A stretch of 64,000 nt of DNA from CAVROP01 sp050008495 (lineage in GTDB: Bacteria > Acidobacteriota > Terriglobia > UBA7540). Made by a program: the position numbers and the translations under genes. Every line of letters starts with the position of its first letter. The stretch's first letter is position 1. Positions 25,250 to 33,878 of the stretch are shown one piece after another. The stretch covers positions 5,663 through 69,662 of the forward strand of contig JBEKMN010000014.1 of the NCBI GenBank assembly GCA_050008495.1, given 5' to 3'. The notes beneath the pieces were generated by a model. That model was not told the DNA's origin, ran no database searches, and worked only from the letters and a program-made list of their open reading frames with translations.

Positions 25250-26305
25250 ATGCGAACTTTGGAACCGGTATTATCGAGCCGCTTTAGAGGGCTGGCGCGG
25301 ATGGTGGGTAACACACCGCTGCTGGCTATCGAATTCACCTACCTTGGAAAGCCACGAATCCTTTACGCCAAATCCGAACAGCTCAACATGACAGGCAGCA
25401 TCAAGGACCGCATGGCGCTTTATATCCTCGAACATGCCTACGCCGAAGAGAAGATCCTTCCCGGCGACGCGCTTGCGGAGGCGACGAGCGGAAACACGGG
25501 AATCAGCTTCGCCGCGCTGGGTCGCGCTCTGGGTCATCCGGTGACTATCTTCATGCCGGAGTGGATGAGCCGCGAACGAATCGAGTTGATTCGCAGCTTT
25601 GGCGCTCGCATCGTGCTGGTGGGGCGGGAAGAGGGAGGATTTCTGGGCAGCATCCGCATGGCGGAAGAGATGGCGGCCGAGCAACCGCGCGTATTTCTGC
25701 CCCATCAGTTCTCGAACGAAGCGAACGTGCGAGCCCACGAAACAACAACCGGCCCGGAGATCTGGTGGCAGTTGAACGCCAATGCGCTTACAGCCGATGC
25801 CTTCGTTGCGGGAGTGGGCACGGGCGGCACAATCATGGGCGTGGGGCGCTTTCTGCGTTCGAAAATTCCCTCGTTGCGCGTTCGTCCCCTCGAGCCGGCC
25901 GAATCGCCCACGTTGTCCACGGGACATCGAGTAGGTCAGCACCGCATCCAAGGCATTTCAGACGAGTTTATCCCGCCCATTGTCCAACTGGATAAATTAG
26001 ACGCAGTGGTTACCGTGCATGACGGCGACGCGATCCTGATGGCGCAGAAACTGGCCGCACAATTGGGGCTGGGCGTGGGAATCTCCTCTGGCGCGAACTT
26101 CGTCGGCGCGCTCAAGGTGCAGAACCAGTTAGGCGACGACAGCGTGGTGGTTACTGTCTTCCCCGACGACAACAAGAAATACCTCAGCACCGACCTGCTG
26201 CGCGACGAGCCGAAGCGGGACGGATATCTGTCGCCGGACGTCGAACTCACCGGGTTCCACGCCTTCAACCGAGTGTGCGCCACATGCTCAGGGCTTCTGG
26301 ACTGA
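25250..26305 (+). CDS. PLP-dependent cysteine-synthase-family enzyme
   Basis: A 351-residue fold-type II PLP enzyme like O-acetylserine sulfhydrylase, cystathionine beta-synthase or diaminopropionate synthase. The PLP lysine is in NMTGSIKDRMAL, the pyridoxal asparagine loop is EATSGNTGIS, and the phosphate loop is GVGTGGTIMGVG. The usual cysteine synthase start MVGNTPLLAI is preceded by 18 extra residues. The C-terminus ends in RVCATCSG, a CxxC that might bind metal or be redox active. In a cluster with a putative deglycase it could process the released amine or amino acid, but it could equally be a synthase. It is the last gene of the tightly spaced group. Confidence 0.86.
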   Translation: MRTLEPVLSSRFRGLARMVGNTPLLAIEFTYLGKPRILYAKSEQLNMTGSIKDRMALYILEHAYAEEKILPGDALAEATSGNTGISFAALGRALGHPVTIFMPEWMSRERIELIRSFGARIVLVGREEGGFLGSIRMAEEMAAEQPRVFLPHQFSNEANVRAHETTTGPEIWWQLNANALTADAFVAGVGTGGTIMGVGRFLRSKIPSLRVRPLEPAESPTLSTGHRVGQHRIQGISDEFIPPIVQLDKLDAVVTVHDGDAILMAQKLAAQLGLGVGISSGANFVGALKVQNQLGDDSVVVTVFPDDNKKYLSTDLLRDEPKRDGYLSPDVELTGFHAFNRVCATCSGLLD

Positions 26306-26334
26306 TGCGCGGCGATTCGTCGAGAAGAAGTAGG

Positions 26335-26352
26335 GGCGGTTCGCGAACCGCC
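26335..26352. repeat. GGCGGTTCGCGAACCGCC palindrome
   Basis: A perfect 18-base palindrome after the PLP enzyme, also present at 53671-53692 as a 22-base form. It could stop transcription between the PLP gene and the GH39-like gene, although no U-run follows. Confidence 0.75.
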
Positions 26353-26423
26353 ACTGCCTTCCGCTTTATCTGCTTAATCTCAATCGCCGAGCGCCGCACC
26401 ATCCGCCTTTTAGAGGGAGCATT

Positions 26424-27956
26424 ATGAGACCTTCGCGAGCCGTCCAAACCCTGCTTCCATTTTTAATGTGCTTATTGTTCGCCGTAGTCTCGTGTACGCG
26501 AAAAGAAACCGTGAACACGCCCGCGCCGGAAAAAGCTCTCGTCAAACTCGCCTGGGACAACGTGACTACGGTTTCCAAGACGACGCCGACACTGCAAGTG
26601 GTGGTGATGCCGCCCTTGCGGCGCGGCTCGAAAATCCACGATCGGGTCTTCGAGGCTTTGCGCGATTTGGGAGCTGAAGACGTTCGCTACGTGCCCTGGC
26701 TGCCTTACCCCAAGCTGGCGGTGGCGGAGCTCGAGCCTCCGACGCACGACCACACCTCGTGGGACTTCTCCTTGATCGACCCGATGATGGAAGATTTCAT
26801 GAACGCCCAGGCCGGCCACTCAGTGATCATCAATTTCAGCACGATTCCCCAGTGGATGTACAAGACCGAAAAGCCGGTGCCCTACCCGGCCGACCCGGAC
26901 GAGATAACCTGGACCTACGAGCATGGGAAGGACCTGCGCGATCCGAGCCGGAAGGAGCTGGCTCAGTACTACGCGCGGCTGGTGAGCTGGTACACGCAAG
27001 GGGGATTCACCGATGAAGCCGGGAAGCGTCACGAGTCCGGCCATCACTACAAGTTCGACTACTGGGAAGTCTTTAACGAAGTCGATGACGAGCACTCCAT
27101 GACTCCGCAGGATTACACGGCCAGTTACGACGCCATCGTCGCGGCTATCCGGCAAGTTGCGCCCAAGATGAAATTCGTGGCGCTGGCCCTCGATTCGGCG
27201 GAAGGCCATATGCCGCTCATGGAGTATTTCCTGGACCCGCACAATCACAAGCCGGGGATTCCCCTCGACGTGGTGAGCTATCATTTCTACGCTAAGCCTA
27301 CGCAGAATGAGCCGCCGGAAGTTCAACAGTACACGTTCTTCAACCAAGCCGATCAATTTCTGGCGGTGGTGCGCTGGGTCGAGTCCGTCCGCCAGCGCCT
27401 TTCGCCGCAGACCCAAACGGACCTCGATGAAGTCGGGTCGCAAACCGGAACCGACGGCACCGGAATGCCGTCCGGCTACGTTGCGCCGTCCATTCCGAAC
27501 TCCTATTGGAATCTCTCCGGTGCGATGTACGCCTATGTCTTTGGCGAAGTGGCCAAGCTCGGCATCGAGATTATTGGCGAGTCGCAGATGGTCGGCTATC
27601 CCGGGCAGTGGCCCTCGGTCAGCATGGTGGACTGGAACGCAGGCCAGCCGAACGCGCGCTTTTGGGTGCTCAAATTGCTGCGGTCGAATTTCGGGCCGGG
27701 TGACAAACTCGTTGCAACGAATATCGCGACCCCTTCGGTCTACGGTTTGGGATTCGTCACTCACGACGGCAAACGCAAGGTGCTGCTGGTGAATAAGCGG
27801 ATGTGGACAGTCGTAGCATCCGTTCCCGGCGCCTCGGGGGGACAGTTCGAAGTAGTCGACCAGCAGACGGCTTTCCAGCCGCCGGCCGTGTCTCAACTCG
27901 GCGGTGATGAAGTCACCCTGGGCGGACTGGCCGTGGCCGTGGTGACCTTGCCGTAG
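26424..27956 (+). CDS. GH39-like glycoside hydrolase lipoprotein
   Basis: A 510-residue exported protein with a lipobox (LLFAVVSC, Cys near residue 25), so it is probably tethered to a membrane. The body is a clan-A TIM barrel: FDYWEVFNEVDD near residues 212-222 gives the Asn-Glu acid/base pair. A second acidic position in DLDEVGSQTG near 335 could be the nucleophile. A beta-sandwich tail with KVLLVNKRMWTV follows. The arrangement is like GH39 xylosidases or iduronidases, but the family assignment is uncertain and the substrate is unknown. ATG 26424 has GGGAG upstream. It follows the SIS cluster after 118 bases that contain a palindrome, so it may be a separate unit. Confidence 0.75.
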   Translation: MRPSRAVQTLLPFLMCLLFAVVSCTRKETVNTPAPEKALVKLAWDNVTTVSKTTPTLQVVVMPPLRRGSKIHDRVFEALRDLGAEDVRYVPWLPYPKLAVAELEPPTHDHTSWDFSLIDPMMEDFMNAQAGHSVIINFSTIPQWMYKTEKPVPYPADPDEITWTYEHGKDLRDPSRKELAQYYARLVSWYTQGGFTDEAGKRHESGHHYKFDYWEVFNEVDDEHSMTPQDYTASYDAIVAAIRQVAPKMKFVALALDSAEGHMPLMEYFLDPHNHKPGIPLDVVSYHFYAKPTQNEPPEVQQYTFFNQADQFLAVVRWVESVRQRLSPQTQTDLDEVGSQTGTDGTGMPSGYVAPSIPNSYWNLSGAMYAYVFGEVAKLGIEIIGESQMVGYPGQWPSVSMVDWNAGQPNARFWVLKLLRSNFGPGDKLVATNIATPSVYGLGFVTHDGKRKVLLVNKRMWTVVASVPGASGGQFEVVDQQTAFQPPAVSQLGGDEVTLGGLAVAVVTLP

Positions 27957-27995
27957 AAGCGCTGCCCTTGCCTCGCGGCCCGGAATCCCATACGC

Positions 27996-30656
27996 TCATT
28001 CGTGTCTCAGCGTGGTCATGGGATCGACCGAGAGCGCCCGCCGAGCGGGGATGTAGCAAGCCAGCACCGCTACCAGGACCAGCGCTGCGGAGGCCGAAGC
28101 CAGGGCTACGGGATCAGAGGGGCCAACGCCAAACAACACACCGCCAAGCAGGCGAGTTAGAGGGACCGAACCTGCCAGTCCCAAGAGCACACCAAGACCG
28201 CAGAGCCGCAAGCCTTCGCCTACGACCAGCCTCGTGACTTGTGCTCGACTCGCCCCCAACGCCATGCGGACGCCGATCTCAGATGTTCGCCGCGCCACGG
28301 AATAAGCCAGCACGCCGAAGATGCCAACTCCCGCAAGTCCCAGCGCCGCCAGAGCAAACACTCCCAACAACAAGGCGTTGAAGCGCTGCGGCGCCATCGA
28401 TTCCGAGAGCCGCTGATCCATGGTGGCGATGTCGTAGACAGGCTGGGCAGGATCGACGGCCTGAACTGCGGCCTTGACCGGCGCGACCAATGCCAGGGGA
28501 CGTGTAGCCGTGCGCAGCACCAAGTTTACGTCTTCATTGGGTTCTTGCTGGTAAGGTATGTAAATCTCAGGCGACTCCTCCTGGGACGGGCCGAGTTGCC
28601 TTACGTTACCCACCACTCCGATAATCTCGCGCCACACACCGGGCGGGGATCTCCTCCCCACATGCTTGCCGATCGGATTCTGTCTTGAAAAGAATTCGCG
28701 AGCAAAAGCTTGATTGACAATCGCCGCCGGGGCGGCACTTGCGCGGTCCTGCTGGTTAAACCCTCGGCCGGCCATTAATGGGATGCCGAGGGTCTGGAAA
28801 TACTCGGTGCTGACCGTGTCGCAAGGAATATCGGGGCGCAATCCGGGAGGCATCTCCGGCTGGCCTTCGATATCAGTTCCACGCAGAGATCCCCACCCGA
28901 GTGTGGGTAATCCGCTGCCTGCTGCGGCGGAACGAACGCCGGGCAATGCCCTCAGCCGCGCCAGCAGCGCGCTGAGGAAAGCGTCCTTCTGCTCGGGTTT
29001 TGGATAAGCTCTCTCGGAGAGGGTGAGGCGAAGCGTCAGCAGGTGGTGAGTGTTGAAACCCGGATCAACGGAAACGAGATGGACGAGGCTTCGGGTGAGC
29101 AGGCCGGAGCCGATCAAAAGCACCAGAGCCAGCGCGATCTCCGTGGTCACCAGGATGCTGCGAACTCGATGCTGTCTTTGGGCAGACCCGGTTTGCGCCC
29201 CGCTGCCCTTCAGGATTTCGTTCAACTCCACACGAGAGCCGACCATGGCCGGAGCGAGGCCGGAGAGAATGCCTGTGATTGTGGCAGCGATCAAGGTAAA
29301 GAGCAGGACGGTCCAATCGAGTGACGCCAGCTCGAGATGCGGAATTTGGGGTGGCGCTAGGCTCCGCAGAGCTCTCAGGCCTGCAAATCCCAAGCAAACT
29401 GCTACGCCCGCCGCAGCGATCAGCAGCACGAAGTTTTCCATCAGCAACTGCGCGGCGAGGCGCGACCTTCGAGCCCCCAGGGCCGCTCTCACCGCCAGTT
29501 CCCGCTGCCGGGTGGCGCCGCGGGCAAGTTGCATGCCGGCGACGTTCACGCACGACATGATGAGGAGCAGAGCCACCGAGCTGAGGAGAATAAGCAGGAT
29601 CGGGCGTGCGGGTGCGGCCAGCCTCTCAGAAAGCGGAGTGATCCGGACCTCCATTCCCGCCCGCATGCGCTTGAACTGCGGCGGCTCCAGTTCGGCCTCG
29701 GCTCGCACCAGTGCGGTCAACTCGGCGCGGGCCTGTTCCGGCGTGACGCCCGGACGGAGGCGGGCGAGAGCCCTCAGCAATCTGAACTGATTCGGGTCCC
29801 GCGACTTCCAGTCGACGACGCGGGCCACGAGCATGGGCAGGAACACCTGGGCGCGAAAGTCGTCGTCAGGAAACCGGAAGCCGGCCGGCGTCACCCCGAC
29901 GATCGTGTACAGGTCGCCGTCAAGCTGGATGGTCGAGCCGATGACTTTCGAGTTCGAACCAAAGCGCCGCTGCCAAAGTTCGTAGCTGAGCAGCACGGCC
30001 TTTCGGCCGCCCGGCCGATCTTCTTCGCGCAGAAAACTCCGGCCCAGAAATGGCTCGACTCCCAGGAGGGTGAAGAAATCCGCAGTGACCCTGGCCCCCG
30101 ACAAACGCTCCGGTTCCCCCATCCCGGTTAGATTGACCTCGGCGCCGCCACCATAGGCTGCAAGTCCGTCGAAGAGTTGGCCATGCTCGCTCCAGTTGGC
30201 GAAATCGGGATTCGGCACAGTCCTGACGGGGGTTTCGTGCGGCCAGAACTCGGATATGTAGACCAGGCGGCTTGGGTTGCGATAGGGCAGAGGACGCAGA
30301 AGGACCGCGTGGACCACGCTGAAGATGGCCGTGTTGGCGCCGATTCCCAGAGCCAGCGTCAGGATGGCCACGGCGGCGAAGCCGGGATTCCTGAGCAAAC
30401 CGCGCCAGCCGTAACGGAGGTCCTGAAAGAACGCATCAACGAAAGGCAGGCCACGCTGCTCGCGGTAGCGCTCTTTGGTCTGATCGACGCCACCAAAGCT
30501 GCGCAACGCGGCGTAGCGTGCCTCCTGCGGCGACATACCTCTCCGCAGATACTCTTGCTCCAACATTTCCAGGTGCGAACGAACCTCATCGTCGAGCTCC
30601 TGCTCCAGCCGGGTCTTCTGGAAAAGTCCCATGAAACGCGACACCAGGGTTCGCAT
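27996..30656 (-). CDS. ADOP-type ABC transporter permease, fourth copy
   Basis: An 886-residue permease of the same orphan group. It has an N-terminal prefix with LEQELDDEVRSHLEMLEQEYL, a first TM with LTLALGIGANTAIFSVVHAVLL, a MacB-like core, an FtsX block with NVAGMQLARGATRQRELAVRAALGA, a second core, and a final block with YSVARRTSEIGVRMALGA. Its tail reads SVDPMTTLRHE instead of KVDPMVALRYE, and its prefix differs, so it belongs to a different lineage from the operon at 11-19 kb. It is co-directional with the padR at 31075, 83 bases upstream. The spacer again contains the CAGTTGTCAGT repeat. Confidence 0.9.
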   Translation of the reverse strand: MRTLVSRFMGLFQKTRLEQELDDEVRSHLEMLEQEYLRRGMSPQEARYAALRSFGGVDQTKERYREQRGLPFVDAFFQDLRYGWRGLLRNPGFAAVAILTLALGIGANTAIFSVVHAVLLRPLPYRNPSRLVYISEFWPHETPVRTVPNPDFANWSEHGQLFDGLAAYGGGAEVNLTGMGEPERLSGARVTADFFTLLGVEPFLGRSFLREEDRPGGRKAVLLSYELWQRRFGSNSKVIGSTIQLDGDLYTIVGVTPAGFRFPDDDFRAQVFLPMLVARVVDWKSRDPNQFRLLRALARLRPGVTPEQARAELTALVRAEAELEPPQFKRMRAGMEVRITPLSERLAAPARPILLILLSSVALLLIMSCVNVAGMQLARGATRQRELAVRAALGARRSRLAAQLLMENFVLLIAAAGVAVCLGFAGLRALRSLAPPQIPHLELASLDWTVLLFTLIAATITGILSGLAPAMVGSRVELNEILKGSGAQTGSAQRQHRVRSILVTTEIALALVLLIGSGLLTRSLVHLVSVDPGFNTHHLLTLRLTLSERAYPKPEQKDAFLSALLARLRALPGVRSAAAGSGLPTLGWGSLRGTDIEGQPEMPPGLRPDIPCDTVSTEYFQTLGIPLMAGRGFNQQDRASAAPAAIVNQAFAREFFSRQNPIGKHVGRRSPPGVWREIIGVVGNVRQLGPSQEESPEIYIPYQQEPNEDVNLVLRTATRPLALVAPVKAAVQAVDPAQPVYDIATMDQRLSESMAPQRFNALLLGVFALAALGLAGVGIFGVLAYSVARRTSEIGVRMALGASRAQVTRLVVGEGLRLCGLGVLLGLAGSVPLTRLLGGVLFGVGPSDPVALASASAALVLVAVLACYIPARRALSVDPMTTLRHE

Positions 30657-30739
30657 GGTCAGTCCTCAGTTGTCAGTCGTCAGCCGGTCCGTCATTCGGA
30701 GTGAAGCGAAAATGCCCCGCAGCATCCAAGATTACAGAC

Positions 30740-31075
30740 TCACGATCCCGCGAGCACGCGCGCCATCAGCGCCGCCGTGCGCTCCCACCCCGCTTCCTCT
30801 GTTGCGAGCTGCTTTCGTCCCGCCTTGGTCAGCGAATAAAACCTGGCGCGGCGGTTGTTCTCCGAGGCGCCCCACTTGGAGCTGATCCAACCCCTCTGCT
30901 GGAGGCGGAGGAGGGCAGGATAGAGCGTCCCCTGATTCATTTCGAGCAGGTTCTCGGAAACCTGTTCGAGGCGGCGGGCGATGCCGTACCCGTGCATCGG
31001 CCCCAGGCCCTCCAGGACCTTGAGTACCATCAGGTCCAGAGTGCCCTGCAGTATCTCGCCCCTGGTTCGATCCAT
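30740..31075 (-). CDS. PadR family transcriptional regulator
   Basis: A 111-residue winged-helix regulator. ATG 31075 is preceded by AAGGAG at a good distance, and the longer frame to 31138 would overlap the promoter. Core motifs are ILQGTLDLMVLKVLEGLGPMHG, MNQGTLYPALLRLQQRGWI and ENNRRARFYSLTKAGRKQL (given in pieces within the usual PadR spacing). It is paralogous to the PadR at 19833 and heads the padR-ADOP pair. It probably autoregulates through a site in its promoter at 31110-31138. Confidence 0.9.
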   Translation of the reverse strand: MDRTRGEILQGTLDLMVLKVLEGLGPMHGYGIARRLEQVSENLLEMNQGTLYPALLRLQQRGWISSKWGASENNRRARFYSLTKAGRKQLATEEAGWERTAALMARVLAGS

Positions 31076-31109
31076 CGCGCGGTTCTCCTTTAGGACGTCA
31101 ACAGGTCGT

Positions 31110-31138
31110 ACGATACGCCCTTCTCTGTAGAATGTCAA
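31110..31138 (-). promoter_or_regulatory. Promoter of the second padR-ADOP unit
   Basis: On the minus strand TTGACA (31138-31133) and TATCGT (31115-31110) are separated by 17 bases. The start site would fall near 31103, leaving a leader of about 28 bases that contains the AAGGAG ribosome site. No clear inverted repeat for PadR binding was seen by eye. Confidence 0.6.
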
Positions 31139-31184
31139 CAGGAGATAAAAACACTACAACCGGTTCAGGGTCAAACTGGGGCGA

Positions 31185-31631
31185 TCATTGAGGTTGTTTA
31201 GCGCTCGGATGAGGCGGCCTCCAGCGGAGGCCGGGGAAGCGGCTGTAGTCCCGGTCGGTCGTGATCCAATCGCTGCCCGATTCGATAGCCAAGGCCGCCA
31301 GATAAGCGTCGGGAACGAGATTGCCTTTCGCCTCTGCTGCCCGGCAAAGCCGTGTGAAGATATCCCAATGCCGCGCGCCGGGTGTGATGAGCACGCAATT
31401 GGCCGGGCTTCGCACCTCATCGGCGAAGCGAAGGGCGTCTTCCAATCTGCTCGGCGACTTGAAGATCCTCGGATGGGTCACGATGCGGAGGAACCCGGAG
31501 AGAACAAAATCCGACATCCCATAGGCCTGCTGGGAGTTTATGCAGTCCTCAAGCCAGCGACGACAGGCCAGATGGTTCAGTGAATCGCGACGGTGTGCGT
31601 AGACCAGCACATTCACGTCAATCAACACCAT
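31185..31631 (-). CDS. vapC: VapC-type PIN domain toxin
   Basis: A 148-residue PIN-domain ribonuclease, the toxin of a type II toxin-antitoxin pair. The N-terminal LIDVNVLVYAHRRD gives the first catalytic Asp. The central GFLRIVTHPRIF is typical of a VapC subgroup, and PDAYLAALAIESGSDWITTDRDYSRFPGL supplies the downstream acidic residues (given here as family motif in three pieces: PDAYLAALA, WITTDRDY, RFPGL). The start overlaps the end of vapB by 14 bases, as in most vapBC operons. VapC proteins cut tRNA or rRNA; the target here is unknown. Confidence 0.88.
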   Translation of the reverse strand: MVLIDVNVLVYAHRRDSLNHLACRRWLEDCINSQQAYGMSDFVLSGFLRIVTHPRIFKSPSRLEDALRFADEVRSPANCVLITPGARHWDIFTRLCRAAEAKGNLVPDAYLAALAIESGSDWITTDRDYSRFPGLRWRPPHPSAKQPQ

Positions 31632-31869
31632 CGCGTGGCTCCATCAAATCGAACAGGGAAGCGGTATCATCCAGATCAACCTGCGGTTTCACGCCGCCAC
31701 GACCGGCGGTGGTAAGCCGAACCCTCGATCGGCGCGCCGCAGGGTGACGCCTGTTCATCGTTTCGCGCAATGCGTCCTCGAGAAGCGCTGTCAGCGTAAT
31801 ACCCCGGTCGGCTGCAAGCTTCTTAGCCTGAACGAGCAGTTGTTCGTCAAACCGAATCGTAGTTCTCAT
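31618..31869 (-). CDS. vapB: VapB-type ribbon-helix-helix antitoxin
   Basis: An 83-residue antitoxin. The N-terminal MRTTIRFDEQLLVQAKKLA followed by GITLTALLEDALRETM is the ribbon-helix-helix DNA-binding domain. The C-terminal part (VDLDDTASLFDLMEP) is the acidic tail that would wrap VapC. It overlaps vapC by 14 bases. The promoter seen at 31877-31905 would start the mRNA at about the A of the ATG, so vapB may be translated from a leaderless transcript; no Shine-Dalgarno is present. Confidence 0.85.
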   Translation of the reverse strand: MRTTIRFDEQLLVQAKKLAADRGITLTALLEDALRETMNRRHPAARRSRVRLTTAGRGGVKPQVDLDDTASLFDLMEPRDGVD

Positions 31870-31876
31870 ACATCAA

Positions 31877-31906
31877 AGCATATCAGCTTGACATAAATAT
31901 GTCAAG
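31877..31906 (-). promoter_or_regulatory. vapBC promoter with an overlapping operator palindrome
   Basis: TTGACA (31905-31900) and TATGCT (31882-31877) are 17 bases apart on the minus strand. CTTGACATA-AA-TATGTCAAG at 31887-31906 is a perfect 9-bp inverted repeat that covers the -35 box and half the spacer. A VapBC complex bound there would block RNA polymerase, which fits the known autoregulation of these systems. Confidence 0.7.
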
Positions 31907-31938
31907 CCGTGCGCAGCCTGGGTGAAGAATCTCTTAAC

Positions 31939-32030
31939 TGTCATCCTGAGGAGCCGCAGGCGACGAAGGATCTCCGTAGTTGTTTGAAAGTCCAACTGCT
32001 GAGATTCTTCGCTGCGCTCAGAATGACAGC
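31939..32030. repeat. Inverted pair of the CATCCTGAG...GAAGGATCT repeat
   Basis: TGTCATCCTGAGGAG on the left and CTGCGCTCAGAATGACA on the right face each other across about 60 bases between vapBC and asnS. It belongs to the same dispersed family as 2638-2715. Confidence 0.75.
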
Positions 32031-32072
32031 CTCCAGGTGTCTTTCCTCATACCGCAGGCCCCCGCCCCCCGC

Positions 32073-33377
32073 TCACGGCGTCAAGCGGTAGAGCATGCGC
32101 GGAAACGGAATGGTTTCGCGGACGTGGTCGAGGCCGCAGAGCCAGGCGACCACGCGTTCGATGCCCATGCCGAAGCCGGAATGCGGCACGCTGCCGTAGC
32201 GCCGTAAGTCGAGGTACCATTCGAACGCCTGGCGAGGCAGGTTTTCTTCCTCGATGCGCTTGAGGAGCAGGTCGTACTCCGCCAGGCGCTCTCCCCCGCC
32301 GATGATCTCGCCGTAACCCTCCGGAGCGAGCACATCCACGCAGAGCGCCACGTCCGGGCGCTGCGGGTCAGGCGCCATATAGAAAGCTTTCACCTGGCTG
32401 GGGTAGCGGTGGACCAGCACGGGCCGATCGAAGCTTTCGGAGATGACAGTTTCATCGCCGCCGCCGAAATCTCCGCCCCACTGGATTTCGCTGCCTTTCG
32501 CGTGGAGCAGCTTCACGGCTTCGTCATAGCTCAAGCGCGGGAAAGGCAGCCTGATCTTTTCGAGATTGGCAATGTTGCGCTCCAGAGTTTTCAGTTCCGG
32601 GCGACGCTTGTCGAGAACCCGCCCCACCACGAAGGCCACGAGTTCTTCGCCCAGCGCCATGGTGTCTTCGAGATGGGCGAAGGCAACTTCCGGCTCGACC
32701 ATCCAGAACTCCGTGAGGTGGCGGCGGGTTTTGGATTTTTCCGCGCGGAACGTCGGGCCAAAGCAGTAAGTCTTGCCCACGGCCATGGCCGCGGCCTCGT
32801 TGTAAAGCTGGCCGGACTGTGTCAGGTAAGCTTTGTCGTCGAAGTAGTTCACTTCGAAGAGCGTGGTGGTGCCTTCGCAGGCGGAGGGCGTGAAGATGGG
32901 AGTGTCCACCAAGGTGAAGCCGCGCCCGTCGAAGAAGTCACGCACGGCTTTGATGATCTCGTGCCGGACGCCCAGGATGGCGCGTTGCCGCAGCGAGCGC
33001 AGCCAGAGATGGCGATGGTCCATCAGGAATTCCGTGCCGTGCTCCTTGGGCGTTATAGGGTAAGGATTCTCAGGCGGGACCAACTGCTCGATTTCGAGGC
33101 CAGTAACATCCAGCTCGAATCCGCCCGGAGCACGCTGGTCCGCGCGCACCTTACCGGTGACGCGCAGGGACGATTCCTGGGTCAGCTTGCGCACCCGTTC
33201 GAACAACTCGGGCGAGACTGCGCTCTTCACCACCACACCCTGAATCAGGCCCGTGCCGTCGCGGAACTGAGGAAACAACAGCTTGCCGCTTTCCCGCAGG
33301 TTGTAGAGCCAGCCCTGCACAAGAACTTCCTGGCCAACGTAATCCGAGACGTTTCGAATTTCAACGGTAGGAACCAA
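32073..33377 (-). CDS. asnS: Asparaginyl-tRNA synthetase
   Basis: A 434-residue class IIb aminoacyl-tRNA synthetase that charges tRNA-Asn. The N-terminal OB domain (VLVQGWLYNLRESGKLLFPQFRD in part) binds the anticodon. Class II motif 2 includes FRAEKSKTRRHLTEFWMVE (read around residue 210), and motif 3 is GFGMGIERVVAWLCG near the C-terminus. FNYFDD-type and TQSGQLYNE segments support Asn rather than Asp specificity. The start is TTG at 33377 with AAGGAG seven bases upstream. It has no operon partner that is obviously related. Confidence 0.93.
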   Translation of the reverse strand: MVPTVEIRNVSDYVGQEVLVQGWLYNLRESGKLLFPQFRDGTGLIQGVVVKSAVSPELFERVRKLTQESSLRVTGKVRADQRAPGGFELDVTGLEIEQLVPPENPYPITPKEHGTEFLMDHRHLWLRSLRQRAILGVRHEIIKAVRDFFDGRGFTLVDTPIFTPSACEGTTTLFEVNYFDDKAYLTQSGQLYNEAAAMAVGKTYCFGPTFRAEKSKTRRHLTEFWMVEPEVAFAHLEDTMALGEELVAFVVGRVLDKRRPELKTLERNIANLEKIRLPFPRLSYDEAVKLLHAKGSEIQWGGDFGGGDETVISESFDRPVLVHRYPSQVKAFYMAPDPQRPDVALCVDVLAPEGYGEIIGGGERLAEYDLLLKRIEEENLPRQAFEWYLDLRRYGSVPHSGFGMGIERVVAWLCGLDHVRETIPFPRMLYRLTP

Positions 33378-33450
33378 GGGTGATCTCCTTAATCATCGGG
33401 TGATCAGGTGCTCCGATGATCGGGTGAACAAAAGGCCGGACCAAACGTCG

Positions 33451-33822
33451 TTACGAAACCGCATGACCATGGCGAAAACTTCTGATCAGCCTGGCCGAGA
33501 GGCTGACCATACCCATAATCCAGCCTACAGGGTAGGGCAGAATCGGGACGCCCCACCACATCGAGCGTCCACGCGTGCCGCCGAAACCGCCCATGGCGCT
33601 CAACGCAAACATCGCACCGACACCGACCGCAATCAGGACGAAGATGCAAATCCAGTAAACCAGCAAGCTGCGTTCGGGATTGCCTAGGAAGGCACCGAGC
33701 GTTACGAGTCCACTGCCCGCTAGGATGACGACCGAGCCCTCAAGCGGATCAAGAGCCCCCGCCAGCATGGCGATGCCGCCGGCGATGACCAGAATCCGTG
33801 GCCACGGTTTTTGGGTTTTCAT
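33451..33822 (-). CDS. Small membrane protein of unknown function
   Basis: A 123-residue protein with four likely membrane segments: about 10-25 (ILVIAGGIAMLAGAL), 29-45 (SVVILAGSGLVTLGAFLG), 52-75 (LLVYWICIFVLIAVGVGAMF) and 88-105. The last loop is Gly-rich (GGFGGTRGRSMWWG). The start chosen is ATG 33822; a longer frame adds eight residues. I recognise no family. It lies between asnS and the TIM-barrel isomerase on the same strand, with AT-rich TTTGAAATT repeats upstream. Confidence 0.6.
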   Translation of the reverse strand: MKTQKPWPRILVIAGGIAMLAGALDPLEGSVVILAGSGLVTLGAFLGNPERSLLVYWICIFVLIAVGVGAMFALSAMGGFGGTRGRSMWWGVPILPYPVGWIMGMVSLSARLIRSFRHGHAVS

Positions 33823-33878
33823 GCAATGCTCTGATCTGAATTTCAAATCTCAAATTTCAAATTTGAAAGCCTGAGATT

